Source: Sanguinoderma infundibulare
Lineage: Eukaryota > Basidiomycota > Agaricomycetes > Polyporales > Polyporaceae
Assembly (NCBI GenBank): GCA_032821775.1
Contig: JAVLRN010000010.1
Coordinates: forward strand, 496,001-560,000
DNA: 64,000 nt
Direction: 5' to 3'
The notes beneath the pieces are model-generated. The model was not told the DNA's origin. It made no database searches and saw only the letters and a list, made by a program, of their open reading frames with translations. Each line of letters starts with the position of its first letter. The stretch's first letter is position 1. Below are positions 10,699-22,551 of this stretch, piece after piece. The position numbers were made by a program, and so were the translations under genes.

Positions 10699-13014
10699 TC
10701 ACTCGCAGCGCTTATACGGCCTGATATAAAGCGGCATCTGTGTGCCCTGCTCTGGCGCGCTGCGCAGGAGCGGCCTCGTCACGATCGTTGACCTCCGCAT
10801 GATATCCGATGGCCCCACGGCCAGCTCGAATTCGAATGCGCGCACAAGCGTGAAGACAAGAGCCTTCATCCTGCACACAAACCAGTAAAGTTAGTCATCG
10901 ATATTAACACCGGCAAGCAGGCTCGGGCACGAAGTACGCACTCGACGAGGCTAAATCGGTATCCAATGCAGGCGCGCGGTCCGCCGAGGAAGGTCATCAG
11001 GTGGCCCCATACGCCAGGTATGTTCGAGGTCGCTTCGGGAGGGTTCTCCCATCGCTCGGGTCTGAAGGAGATTCAGGCGTCAGACACCACCAAGGGATAA
11101 CAAACCATGTAAAGCTGCGGAAACGCACCTGAAATCGTACGAATCTTCTCCCCACAATGACCGCAATCTATTCAGGGTCTGGATCGGGACAATGATGGGG
11201 CTGCCTTTATTGATCCTGTTCATGCACTCGAGTCAGGAGTGCCAAACTTGAAGCACAGGAGAGTTGACGAACTTGATGCTGCCTTGGACTTCACCGTTGC
11301 GATCTGTGAACGGCGTGCTGACCGGGATGACGTCGTCCTTGATGGAGACACGCATCGTCGTCGGCACCGGCGCGTGAAGGCGCAGAGATTCGCGGACGAC
11401 CATGTCAAGGTACGGAAGCCCGTTGAGCTCGTCCATTGTCGGCGTATCTGTCTCGATGGTGAGGAGCTCCTCACGGAGCTTCTGCTGCACACGTGGATTT
11501 TGAGTAAGGGCGAAGAGGCACCACGTCGTTGCAGTGCTTGTGGTCTCGTGCCCGGCGACGAGGAACGTCGGGACCTCTGCGAGTACCCCTGGTGTTCAGC
11601 ACAATTCCTTGGGGAATGAATGGACACGCACGAGCCAGAACGTCCTCGTCAGACAACCGCTGGCTGTCGGGGATGTCCGTTGCCATGTTCGCCTTGATGA
11701 GAAGCGTGAGCAGATCCCTACTCCGCAGGTCCCTCCGTTCTATGCCGTCGGCTGGCTTCTCGCTATCACCCTTGTGTGCGCGCTCGCGCATGATCTGTGT
11801 CTTCTTTTCCTGGATCAGTTGCATGCCAATCCTTCGCATGACAGCCTGAGCTTCTGCGGTCTTCCTTGCCCGCTTGTCGCGCTGGTAAAACATTCAGTGG
11901 TCTGCCGGCCCATGATCCTGTAGGAGCACTCACGATGAACCGCAGGAACGGCAAGAAGACGCGGATGATGAGAAGAACAGGGATCTTGTCGGGGACGTCG
12001 AAGACGTCTTGGAACGCCCGGGCTAGCTCGTTGGGCTTGCCGTCTGGCTTCAGCGACTCGAGCTCGTAGTTGAATCCTGGAAAACACTCAATACCGCCGC
12101 GGAAGGACCCGGTCAAGTCAAGTAAGCCGCACCAGCAAGTCCGATGACATCCAGGGTCGTCTTGCTCAAATCCTTCAGGACGTCGATACGAGAGTCCCCG
12201 GCTTGTGAAGCGATCGTCGACGCCCATAAGTCTCGGAGCTGTGATCAATGGCGCGGTGTGAAAGGCCTGTATCGTGACACAATGGTGGGTGCGTACCTCT
12301 ATGGACTTGGCAACGAAGATATCGGTCAACTCCCGGACTTGGGATGGACCGAAAGCAGGATTCTGTGCGATATGAAAAGCTCGTACTCTGCCCTTGGACC
12401 CATATATGGGCGTCTCTTACCAGGACCCGCCTCTGACATCCTGGGCTCAGAAATCCATACTTCAAAGAGGGACCTGGAAGACTGACCTGCTGTCTGTGCT
12501 GAGCACCCTCGGTGAAAAGGACTCCTAACAAGGACAGATATGAGCTGGGGTCGCAACTCAAGGACATTTTACTCCTGACCTCGTCCGAGAATGTTCGCCA
12601 GCGACCTCCGAACCTCTTCAGGCTTCTGATAATCTGCAGAATGTGTAGTCATATGGTTCAAGGCACGAGTGTCTGTCGTGAACAGGCGGGGAACCTAACA
12701 TACGGAATTACAAGCGTCAGCAACGGTGACATCAGAACTGCGAAAAGACTCCGACATGTACGTACGTTCAAGAACCCTCGGTACATAACGTTGGGACCGT
12801 ACTTTTCGATCCACTCATCGGTGATCATTTCGCCGTCAGAGTCGTATATTTCCTTGAGGCTGCCGAAAAGCCAGCCGGGGCTCGGGGGACCGGGCAGGTT
12901 GAGGAGAGTGGACCGGAATGGGGCGAGGAGGTATGGACCAAGTTTCCACAATGCCGCACCGAAGATGGCTACCACGACTCCAACGAGCCCCTGCAGCACG
13001 AGCGATATAGCTAT
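10699..13014 (-). CDS. Cytochrome P450, copy A (start codon apparently lost)
   Basis: A membrane-anchored haem-thiolate monooxygenase, substrate unknown. From the N-terminus: a hydrophobic anchor ([19 protein letters not shown]), the proline-rich hinge [15 protein letters not shown], a C-helix assembled over three exons as HRQQ-RRVL-NPAFG, the I-helix AGHETTS, ExxR in [12 protein letters not shown], the PERF-region RPERW equivalent, and the haem loop [13 protein letters not shown]. The protein ends [11 protein letters not shown] at 10699. The RRVL piece is a 12-nt exon at 12421-12432. All other exons join in frame. At the position where copy B begins with ATG, copy A reads ATA (13014-13012), and no upstream in-frame ATG is present before a TAG. 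It may be a recent pseudogene or start in an unseen exon. About 28 kb separates it from copy B, in the same orientation. Confidence 0.8.
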
Positions 13015-13895
13015 GAAGACAATATCTTTGTCCAGGCGAAGCAGAGACAAGGACCTTGAAGGTTTCAGCTTCTTTCTTAGATCATTCAACAGACGGGTTA
13101 AAGGCACCTACCAATAGAGGTCCGGACACGACAAATGCGCGACTTGAGATTGATGTCCTTGATAAACACGAATGAAAGGCTGCGGGACGCTGTGCGCGGC
13201 AGTGTCCTAGTGGGAGAATGCTAACAGGAGGACGTCAATTGAGATAGTTACGCTAAGGTTATCATGCACTCACGAACCGATCTCACGGTGTTTCCCAAGC
13301 CGAAGGTACCGCCGTACCTCGATATTTTGGAGTCTTCCGTCCGTTCAAAGCGGATGTATAGTAATCCATCGCGGTGATAACCCTGCAAGAACTTGAGCTT
13401 TCAGGAACATTGGTCTTCGAGGCGCGCGTTACGACCTCTTCCGACTTAAGTACATACAGCGGTGCAATGGTTCGCGGCGTAGCCGTGCCATGTACTGATG
13501 CGAAAAACTACTACGCCCAAGCGCTAGCAGTGCTACCTCGGACCGAGAACGCATCGTGACCGCAATAATGTTCCGGAGTTTGAGCAAAGTTGACTGTTGT
13601 CACGGTGAGATTGGCTTTAGCGCTGTGATTCGACGGTCAGGCACCTGTTGATATATCTATGACGCCAACGTACTTGCATCTGTTTTTAAGGGAGAGTCTG
13701 GCCCTTTTGATGTCGAAAGAGGGTGAGTACTTGAGTTCTGGGACGTTGCTCTGCGTCGTGGAGGTTCGTGACAAGGGGAGATGCCTGGGGAGACGCCACG
13801 ACTCGGGCGGCTTCCGTACTGTTGGATCTTATCTTATCTAAGCGGGTCTCTCAGCTTTTCGAACATAGTAACTATCTTGGCCCGGGAGGTGCACG
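13015..13895. other. Duplicated divergent promoter region (copy A)
   Basis: This spacer matches the spacer between P450 copy B and DUS3 (41275-42149) in patches. Examples are the GGCTGCGGGACGCTG block near 13180 (41440 in copy B) and GGATCTTATCTTATCTAA near 13823 (42031 in copy B). The latter resembles the third copy at about 63905-63960 on the minus strand. No gene is seen inside. Confidence 0.65.
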
Positions 13896-14342
13896 ATGGC
13901 GACCATCTCGAACTTGCCTGGCGCTGGTTCAATCAAACTAGATCCTCCGGAGAGCCTCGAGCTCCTTCGCAACCAGGGAAGTCCTTTGAGCTCACGTTCG
14001 GAGGCTCTACCTCCTCGTCCTTCCCCGCCTCTGAGCCGGCCTCCGCGAGTCTCACATTCGCCCGCCACCTCAGAGCCCTCCTCCAGTCGACTAACCCGCC
14101 CTCAGCACCAGGATCAAATGGAGGCGGGACTCAGGCCGACCTCTCCAGTGCGCTCGCCATTGCCATCGCCATCACCTCCCTCGAACTCTCCTTCAGTCTG
14201 TCCGCATCGGTCCCAGACATCCGACGCTCTCCACCCTGCAATGGCTCGGTGGGCGAGGGAAACGATGCGGGTGCTGTGTCATCGTGGACCTCGACATAGA
14301 GGAAGTACCCTCCAAAGCCTATGTGGTCCAGGCCGAGGGTGA
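13896..14342 (+). CDS. ORF beginning with a duplicated DUS3 first exon
   Basis: The first 17 codons (MATISNLPGAGSIKL) match the DUS3 first exon ([20 protein letters not shown]) at DNA level, including its start context. The frame then continues for about 130 residues of Ser/Pro/Arg-rich sequence of no recognised family before a stop. I see no CCCH finger, TIM barrel or other DUS3 sequence behind it. It is probably a pseudo-exon left by the segmental duplication. If transcribed from the copied promoter it could give a short novel protein. The coding status of the tail is uncertain. Confidence 0.35.
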   Translation: MATISNLPGAGSIKLDPPESLELLRNQGSPLSSRSEALPPRPSPPLSRPPRVSHSPATSEPSSSRLTRPQHQDQMEAGLRPTSPVRSPLPSPSPPSNSPSVCPHRSQTSDALHPAMARWARETMRVLCHRGPRHRGSTLQSLCGPGRG

Positions 14343-14841
14343 CAGTGTATGGCCGGCCTCCTGCTGCGTTCAGCGTGACACTCCTATTGCCGAGGCTGGG
14401 ACTCCAGTCCGCATGCGCTGTCGCGCGTCCAGTTCCTTTGCATTATCTGGGTGACCTTATGCCCAGCCAGGCATACAGTGCTGCAAAGATCTTTCCTAAA
14501 TACCAAAACGAAGTGTGTACGGTGCCCCGCATCTAACGGCACACGGCACTCGTGATCTGACTGCTGCGTCCCTAACTCTGCCCTAGTAAGTTACAAGACT
14601 ATTCGGGTCCTCATGTACAACCCGCTGAACGCGGGCGTCCTGGTTGGCCCAGGCTAGCAGTCGCCATTGGAACACCATTATATCGTCGACCGTGTCATTT
14701 AGTGTTGGTCTGGTGTGGGACGCCGTGAAGATCACTGGGCCGATCGCTGCCGGTCGTGGCTTATAAAGCCATCTATGTTGAACTTGCTGCGGTCACTGCG
14801 CTTGCAACCTGCCAGCTCTTCCGACACCCGTCTGCTCCAGC
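14343..14841. other. Intergenic region
   Basis: Nothing recognised. It contains the presumed promoter of the broken epoxide hydrolase that follows. Confidence 0.5.
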
Positions 14842-15014
14842 ATGGCAACAGCACAAGAAACATCTTTCAAGGTCTCTATACCGGATCCGGATATTGAACT
14901 CCTTCGCAAGAAACTCGACCTGGTCCGTTTTCCGGACGAGCTCGATGACGCAGGATGGGAATACGGAGTCCTGCTCGCTCACGTTCAACGGCTCGTCGCG
15001 CGCTGGAAGGACGG
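14842..15014 (+). pseudogene. Epoxide hydrolase N-terminal region, part 1 (split by retrotransposon)
   Basis: The frame starts ATG at 14842 and reads ATAQETSFKVSIPDPDIELL, then RKKLDLVRFPDELDDAGWEYG, then RLVARWKDG. This is the typical opening of the EHN domain of microsomal-type epoxide hydrolases, which precedes the alpha/beta-hydrolase core. At 15015 the gene is interrupted by the left LTR of the retrotransposon. The continuation is found after the right LTR at 26495. Confidence 0.85.
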
Positions 15015-15238
15015 TGTAACGATGTTGAGGGTCGCCTAGTTCACCCGCACGGGCCGAAACGTAGACTGAACCAATCTCTATTCGAGAACAGTACAATGTA
15101 CGAGACGTGGTGGACGTGGTGAAAGGCTGAGGCCTCGCCACGTCCCGGCGCGCGTCAGGTATGGCGCGCGCCTAGCCACGTGTAACTAATGATAGCCGTT
15201 ATTTACTACGTGATGCCCAATATGACGGAACCGTTACA
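15015..15238 (-). repeat. 3' LTR of the retrotransposon
   Basis: 224 bp, matching 26274-26494 apart from a small indel near 15047 and a few C/T or G/A differences at CpG sites. It begins TGTAACGATG on the plus strand and ends CCGTTACA. Confidence 0.95.
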
Positions 15239-16528
15239 TTCTCCCCCTTTAGAACCTCATTAGGTTCTCCAATATATGCTGGTGATGATTAATGCTAACG
15301 GAAACTTGAAGAACAAAATGCATGCCAAGAAAGTGGTAATGTACTCAAAGCATCAACAATCAGAGCCCCATAAGGAGATTGATTGGGCAGAGCCCTCGAA
15401 TACCCTTGGACAGCGGCAGAGCCCCATAAGGAGAATAACCGCTGATGGGCTCGGTGCCCACATAGTCCCTGCCAGCTGCATTCGGTATGAGTCTCTCCTC
15501 GCGGATCGACCTACACGATGTAGGATCGACACTTCGATGGCGGCTCTGGCATGATGTCGTATGATGCCCATGCCTTCGGCGCGTCGCTCACCAGCACATG
15601 CGGTATATCCTGCAGTATGTATGTCCTCTCTCTGGCTGATGATTTAGTGTGCCCTCGGTGTGTGTGCATTCCTTATGCGAGTTGCCATCGACGCGTGCTG
15701 GGTCTTTCAGTATGCGATATTGCTAGTTTGCGATTGGCCTGCAGGTCAATCGGTCCTCCCCACTTGGACACGTACATGTGACTGTGTTGCACCACTGTGA
15801 TGCTGGTGCGCTCTGGCGTACTCAGCATGCGCGTACTTCTCTCCCTTGCAGTTTTACAGGTTTTTCATTGGCCAGTGTCTTTTAGATGTTTTTGATTGGC
15901 TATCTTCCATAGGTATATAGCCTGTGTATGTTCGAGTTTTATAGAGCAGATTTCTACCTCCCGATGACGTGGATCTCTCACTTCCATGCTCTATGGTCTG
16001 CGACTAGCGAGTCGCTGACATTGCACGTATGTTCGCCATTTTCTCAGCTGTTTCGTTTTCGACATTCCCGCTCGTAGTCACGACGGTGACTGCTCACTGT
16101 TTCAAGTCTCTATTCCCCATTCCCCTTCATTCCCTGTCGCCGTGGCTCATCACCTCATTGACGTTCGTTGTTCCTCTTTGAGGTTCACTGATCCCACACC
16201 CAGGATTTTATACATCCAGTGCCAGCTCTTTGGAGTCTCTCGAGCACCCGAGTCCCTCACACACATATTGGACCTTGCCCAGACAACTTCGGTCCTCTGT
16301 TTGCGCATAGACCGACCGTACACCCATCACCGCGTCTGCTGCAACCTATGCCGAAGGAGGTGTAAGGTTTGAAGGTGTGGGAGAAGGCGGGTTCACCTTA
16401 CCATCCTCTGGTCCACCAGGCTGATTGGCCGGTGCGTTGCCCAATGCTATGAGTGTTGCAACCAATTGTTGTCACGTAGGGATGTCAAGGACGTTGTATA
16501 TGGTATAAGGGAAGGTTTGGTACAGTTC
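15239..16528. other. Non-coding internal region of the retrotransposon
   Basis: About 1.3 kb between the extra ORF and the 3' LTR with no supported coding frame. It contains the polypurine tract next to the LTR and an 18-bp direct repeat (CAGAGCCCCATAAGGAGA) at about 15361 and 15419. Confidence 0.6.
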
Positions 16529-18601
16529 TCAGTTTCCCACCTCCTGATGCTCCATCAATAGATTACGATGATGCCATGCAATGGATTCGAAAAGTATCAT
16601 GTTAGCAGTTGTTAGACCACAGTACGCAAACCAGAACGCAATATTGAACATGGTGACATTCGAGGTGTTGGTGAAAGGGTATACGTGGATGTTCTTGGTT
16701 GTGCTGACTGGGTACCCTCCCCGTCGGACTATAGCCGTGTAAAGGCCGGTGATAGAGAACATCGCCGTCATTTGGTTGATGAAGGCTGCATGTCCAGAGT
16801 TCTGTTGCGAGAACTGGTGTGGTATGATGCAGCGCATCAATTCGTGACCACGGATGTGGTCCAACGATGGCATACCATCCTTGTAGTAACTAGGAAGGTA
16901 CGCCGGTCGCTGGGTGGGGACCGTTCAGTAGTAAGTCAACCACGCCTCTGGTGGGTCGCCATGCTGCGGCTGCCTGATCTTGGAAAGGTCAGCATGCACA
17001 GTGGCGCTGCCGGGTGCAGGGTGGTTTATGGGGTTGCGCCAGTTGTTTTTGAGGGTGTTCATCCCATGAATCTCCGCCAACTCTCCTCGATTGTTGTATT
17101 GATACAGGAGGTCTTCGACGCACGCGCGTGCCCCTGCACCATGATCACAGGCAGAATGCATCAACTCTGTTGCTTGAGCCGTGGTGACCGGGACATATGA
17201 ACTCCACATGTCCGCCAGTCGTACATTCGTGTCTTCTGGCCACACCGGTGAAGGTGGGTTGAAGTCCTCCCAGTGTCCACTAGGGATTCATGGTGCATCC
17301 GGAGGTCCACCACCGATGGGCGAGTGAACCATGGAAGGACGGACTGGGGGTGGGCATGCGGTACCCAGCTTGGTAGCAGTGTGGATGCCTTTGCATATGG
17401 ACATGTTGGCCTTCCTTTGGTTCGCCTTCTTGGTGTTGAACACCAATTCATCTTCATCATCATCATCGCCTTCTAGATATGAATCGAATGACGTCTCTCA
17501 TTGTCTTGACATTGCAGGCGGTGGCCCACTCGTCGTAGTTTGCTTGCAAGGAGGGGGGTAATGGGGCATGGTCGATGTCATCATCTGAGATGATGATGGT
17601 ACTGGTTGTGGAGGTCGATACGATGGAGAGGAGGCTGGAAGTCATCCATGATGCGACAAGGAAGACAATTGCAATGGTGACCGAGGAAGGTTGGCTTCTG
17701 TGCCATATGGCAAGGGTGGAGGTCGTTGTGTACGAGGAGATTCGGGGTTCAACTTTGTGTGGTACAAGGAGTCCTGATGATAGTACCGATCATGTACTCG
17801 ATGCTCTTGAGAGGTGTCGTGTCGCATTGAGCAACGATGACAATTGTCCGGTTCATAGCAGTCCTGCTCATGATGATGATGCAGAGAGCGCAATCGCGAC
17901 CTGGCTGATGGATGCGATTGCCTAGCTAAAAGTCATTTGATCTCTGTGTCCGCCTTGTTGGCGTCCTCCTTGTACCGATCACAAGACTTCTTGGCTGCCT
18001 TTGCCTCTTCGTAGTATCGGTCGTGCTCCTGGTTGAGTTCAGATATGCATTGGCACAATTGAGCATTTTCTGTACGAAGCTGCGCCAACTCCCTTCCCTC
18101 CTCAAAACCTCAAGAAGGGTTGGTCATGGGTCCCAGGGATGATGTGATGCCTTCCATAGCTTGTTCGTCGCGATGCTGGGCCTTGGCCTGTGCTTGAGTG
18201 ATGTGTCGTCCAAACATTGATGCTCCCAAGTATGGATGAGGCATCATCTGGTACACAGGGCCTTGAGGGATAGTGTGAGTGGCTGGAGGCACATATGCCT
18301 GATCAGGCATACCTGGAAAGATTCCTGGCAACACCATCTGTTGAGGTGGCATGCCAAAGAACCCCACTGCTCCCTGTCCCATCTGAAGCTGCTGTTGCTG
18401 TTGCTGTGGCAGCATCAATTGCTGTTGCTGCTGCTGCTGCAGCTGCAGTTGCTGTTGCTGCTGCTGCTGTTGCAGTCTTTGCAGTTCCTGCACCTGTCGA
18501 CACATTTCCTCGACAAGTTCTTGAATTCCCAGCTGCCTGCCTCCTGTCCCGGTGGGAGCATTCGACGGGTTGCTGTGGTTGTTGTTGTTGCCTGAGTTCA
18601 T
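16529..18601 (-). pseudogene. Extra ORF of the retrotransposon (Gln-rich/coiled-coil), degenerate
   Basis: Downstream of the integrase-chromodomain in the same orientation lies a further coding stretch not needed for a gypsy element. It starts MNSGNNNNHSNPSNAPTGTG at 18601. A Gln-rich repeat follows (about 18370-18480) and then a Pro/Met-rich segment. After a TGA the frame continues with a helical, coiled-coil-like stretch (LAQLRTENAQLCQC, EHDRYYEEAKAAKKSC). After further disruptions come segments such as ANYDEWATACNVKTMRDVIR and DMWSSYVPVTTAQATEL, ending ESIAWHHRNLLMEHQEVGN at 16529. The checked interruptions are TGA; some frame changes around 17450-17700 I could not resolve. No family is recognised, and no envelope-like transmembrane architecture is visible. 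Confidence 0.6.
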
Positions 18602-18811
18602 GATGCAGTTGAGGCGACGATGGTTCGACAATGTTGCTGGTGGTGGTGGTGGTAAGAGCAATGATGTTGATGATGAGGCAAGTCGACTCGAGTACGCGGC
18701 TTGATTGTGTGCGCTTACATGTGCTCGGTGCTCTGCGATGCGCTCACGTGCCTTAACAGATGTGTTTGTGGGTGCTTGCTTGTCTTATCTTATCTTCTCG
18801 ATTTGACATGG

Positions 18812-20215
18812 TCACGTGCCTTTTTGGCGCATCGCGTTTGTGTACTTCTGTGCCACTTCCGCTGGATCCTTCAGTTTTGGTAGCAATTGCCACTTATCCA
18901 CACCCTGTAATTTTAGATACTCGTCGAGTACAGTGAGTTTGCTACACTTAGCATATGGTTCCCATGTGATGTCATCATGCATCCATGACACTTGGAATTC
19001 TACCTTCTTGCCATCCCAGTGGTGGTCGAGTATCTCTTCGACCAACCATTCTTGTTCAGGGTCTGTTCCTATGTCGTAGAATGCGTGTGAATTCCGGTGG
19101 GGAAACAATAGTTCATCATTGGGTTCATATGGCCATAAATACTTGATGTGGAAAGTCAGGTGGTGACCCTGCAAATCCAGAGGTAGATCCAATGTACAGT
19201 CAAGTCCGTCTGGGCTTACTTCAAGAATGGTGTATGGTCCTATAAACTTCGGTAGTAATTTGCATGCATGTCCTTTCGTGAACTGAATGTTTTCAGTGGA
19301 TAAATATGCCTTTTCTCCTTTTTTGTAACCCGGGCCTGCTTGACAATCCTTGTTTGCATAGTGTGTTTGTCATACCTGCGATTGCAGGATAAAGTCATGA
19401 GCAATTAATACATTGTGTCGTGCTCATTGCCCAAATGCCTTGACCCCTTCGAATGGCATTTTGGTCGAAATGCCCGCCATAGTGCGTGGCAAGTAACTGT
19501 AATTTAGTTCGAATGGTGCATATCCTGTAGTTGCACTAACAGATGAATTGATTGCGAACTCGGTAAGCAGTAGCTTGTCGAGCCAGTCTTTCTGGTCCAG
19601 TTGGACTGTGGCACGTAAAATCTGATTAACAGATCGGATTGTCCGTTCGGATGCTCTGTCCGTTTGTGGGTGAAAAGCGGTTGACATGAGAAGGCGAGTG
19701 CCCATCAAACGATGAAGTTCACGCCAAAATTTCGACGTGAACTTAGAATCGCAGTCGGACACAATGGATTCAGGAAGGCCGTGCAAGCACACAACTTCGT
19801 GCATATATACATGGGCCAGGTCAGCCGCGGTGTGCATAGTCTGAATTGGAATCAGATGAACCATTGATGTCAGTCGACATACGATAACCCAAACATAATC
19901 GAAGTCTCGAACATGGGGAAATGGTCCAATGAAATCCATAGCGATGGCTATCCATGAAATCAGAGGAGTCGGAAGCTTTTGAAGTAACCCTGCAATAAGT
20001 GAATTGTGGGGTTTTGAAGCTTGACACTTGGCACAAGTGATACAGAAACGATCCATGTTCCGGCCAATAGTTGGCCACCAGAACCAATGGTGTACGTATT
20101 CCGATGTCTTCTGAGACCCAAAATGGCCAAGAGTGATGTGCGCCAGGTTAATCGCTATTTGAGTGAGATAGCGTTTGCCTAATTTGCCTTTGAGCAAACA
20201 CAACACGTCTTCTCC
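18812..20215 (-). pseudogene. Integrase and C-terminal chromodomain of pol
   Basis: The integrase has an HHCC zinc-binding N-terminus (HITLGHF, then CITCAKCQASK), the first catalytic aspartate in MDFIGPFPH, the second in IVSDCDSKFTSKFWREL, and the glutamate in DRASERTIRSVNQIL. A chromodomain follows (EEWLVEEILDHHWDGKK, VEFQVSWMHDDITWEPYA), which places the element in the chromovirus clade; this domain is thought to steer integration to histone-marked chromatin. In-frame TGA codons occur at 19424-19426 and 19370-19372, both where Arg is expected, so the polyprotein cannot be made as it stands. Confidence 0.9.
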
Positions 20216-20218
20216 AGT

Positions 20219-22215
20219 TCAATTCTTCATATACACCAGTCCATCGGTTACGGTGAATGCATTGTGGTGTTGAGGGTTTTCCAATACCTTGGAAAATGTT
20301 GGATCTTTATTGTAGCTCTCTCGTACATATTTCATGAACCCATCCTTCTCTTTGACCATAGTCTGAAGTGAAGGTCCATTCGCTAAACTGTCAGTGACAG
20401 TGGGCATGTCGTTGAAGTCATCCGGTTCCTGGTGAGAAACTGTGGCTGGGTCTGGTTGCACTGGTGAAACAGAAGCTGCAGCCTCTGCCATTTCATCAGC
20501 TTCTTGAGTTTTTGGTTCAACCTTCGTTTGTAACTCATGTAAGATGTCATGCTCCTTTGGATCAAGTCCCTCTGGATTCTGCCTTGTGATTCGACCTGTG
20601 CATAGTTTCTTTATGCGTAATTCTGGTAGGTGATCCCAATCGGGATTGAGTCATACGTCAGCGTTGACATAGTCGTTGATTGGGTGAAAGTCGTCAGCAT
20701 TGTCATTCTTATAGTAGCGAGAAAGGCAATCAGCCACTTTGTTGTCCTTTCCTGGAACATGTTGTACTGTATAGTCGAACCTAGACATGTAATCCAACCA
20801 GTGGATGCACTGTGGACTAGGGTCTGGTGTGTTCTTGAAAAATTTGAGAGACTTGTAGTCTGTAATGATCATGAATTTGCGGCCTAATAACTTATCTTCC
20901 CATTTCTTCAATCCTTCCAGAATCGCCAACGCTTCCTGCTCATAAGTTGGATACGACTGTTGAGCAGAAGAAAACTTCCTGGATAAGAATCTGGCAGGAC
21001 AGCAGGTGTGCCAATCCTCGCCTTGTCCATACAACATCCCGATTCCATGAATTGATGCATCACATATGAGCCAGATGTGTTCTGACTTGTGATGGTCAAT
21101 TAATTTGAGGATGGGTGCTCTGCAGGCCATGGTCTTGATCATATCGAAACAACATTGGTGCAGCAGTCGCCACATGAACAGATGATCATTATAAGTGATA
21201 TTCGAAAGAGGGGAAGTATATGCACTTATATCAGGCATGAAATTTGCAAGGTAGTTGACGAGGCCTAGAAAACGTTGAACTTCATGATACGTTCATGGTG
21301 TTCGCCATTCCTGTATCCTACGCATCTTGTCCCCATCTGCATGCAAACCTCAATCGTCTATGAAGTGTCCTAGACAATCGAGGAGTTTTGAGTATAAATC
21401 GGACTTCTTGCAACTGATGTAGAGCTTGGCCTCACGCAGTTTCTGGAACACAAGACGGAGGTGCCTTTTGTGGTCTTGAACAGAGTCTGAGTATACGAAG
21501 ATGTCATCCAGATATATGTGTACAAATCGGCCAATGAAGTCTCGGAAAATCTTGTCATGAGCCATTGGAAAGTAGCAGGTGCATTACAATCCCCTTGCTG
21601 CATGACAAGACTAAGGAACATTCCAAATGGTGTAGCAAATGCTGTCTTGTACATGTCTTCTTCAGCAATTCACACTTGCTCATATGCGTCGGACAGATTG
21701 ATTTTAGATCTGTACTTTGCTCAAGCAACATCCATACATATCCGATCCTGGTCAGGAAGCGGAGTGACGTCCTTGACAGTGTTGTTGTTCCTTTGTCTTG
21801 CATCTACTACTGCTCATAGTTTGCCATCCTTCTTGTACACACACAGCAGTGGTGCTGTTTGAATCGCCAGGGCGGGGCACCACCATGAAGCGTCTATGTA
21901 TCGTTTGATTTTGGCCAGTAATTGCTCCTGAACAGCATCTGGACATTTTGGTAGTCGATATTTATATTGCTTATCATTGTCGATAAGTGGTATATGATGA
22001 TTTATCACTCGCCAGGGCAGTAGCCCATCAGGTGGCGAGTGCATAATATCCTTGCAGTTCTTGTACCAGTTGTCCCGAAGTTGTTGCAATTGGTCTTCCT
22101 CGCTGTCGGTTTCGACAGGCTCGCAGTGTGTACGATGGATTTCTTCATCATCCCTGCATTCCTTGATTACATGGTAGAAAAACTCATTCAACCCAAAAGG
22201 GTCCAGTTGTCCCAA
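20219..22215 (-). pseudogene. Reverse transcriptase and RNase H of pol
   Basis: The reverse transcriptase is recognisable from YKKDGKL followed by AVVDARQ, INLSDAYEQ, MYKTAFATPFGMF, and the catalytic YLDD in VHIYLDDIFVYSDS. RNase H follows with WLICDASIHGIGMLYGQG and ITDYKSLKFF, and the core ends near 20651. A linker leads to the integrase. TGA codons break the frame at 21814-21816, 21670-21672, 21721-21723, 21350-21352, 21294-21296 and 20651-20653. Each replaces a residue expected to be Arg or otherwise reachable from CGA. Confidence 0.9.
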
Positions 22216-22551
22216 TGAATCCCATTTGGGCTCTTTGGACGAATGTCAAGTCAGGTCGAGTTGTTCCATTATTCGTGGCATACATACATTCGACTTGCGT
22301 CCTTGATGTCATTCAGGAATGGTAGACTCAATCGTCTCGAATGCCGTCTGGTCAGGCAGTTTCTTAACAACTGGTCTCGATGACGCAGCTTGTGAGCCAT
22401 TCCCCTCCCCTCCTGAAGACTCCTTTACTTGCGCATTGCGGAGATGGGAAGGCTTCAATACTGAAGTCTCCGCTGCATTGCTCTAGGGTTTTGATGATGA
22501 TGTTGAGAGGAGACGATGAGCTAACTGTTTCTTGCGCTCAGCTGAATGTGT

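Noticed and set aside
11220..11627. Alternate-frame Ser/Arg-rich open frames over P450 copy A
   Set aside because: They are shadows of the true P450 frame; the same is true of the equivalent frames over copy B.
18370..18480. Leu- and Ala-rich frames opposite the Gln-rich tract
   Set aside because: CAG/CTG repeats automatically give poly-Leu and poly-Ala in the other frames; only the minus-strand Gln frame continues into non-repetitive protein sequence.
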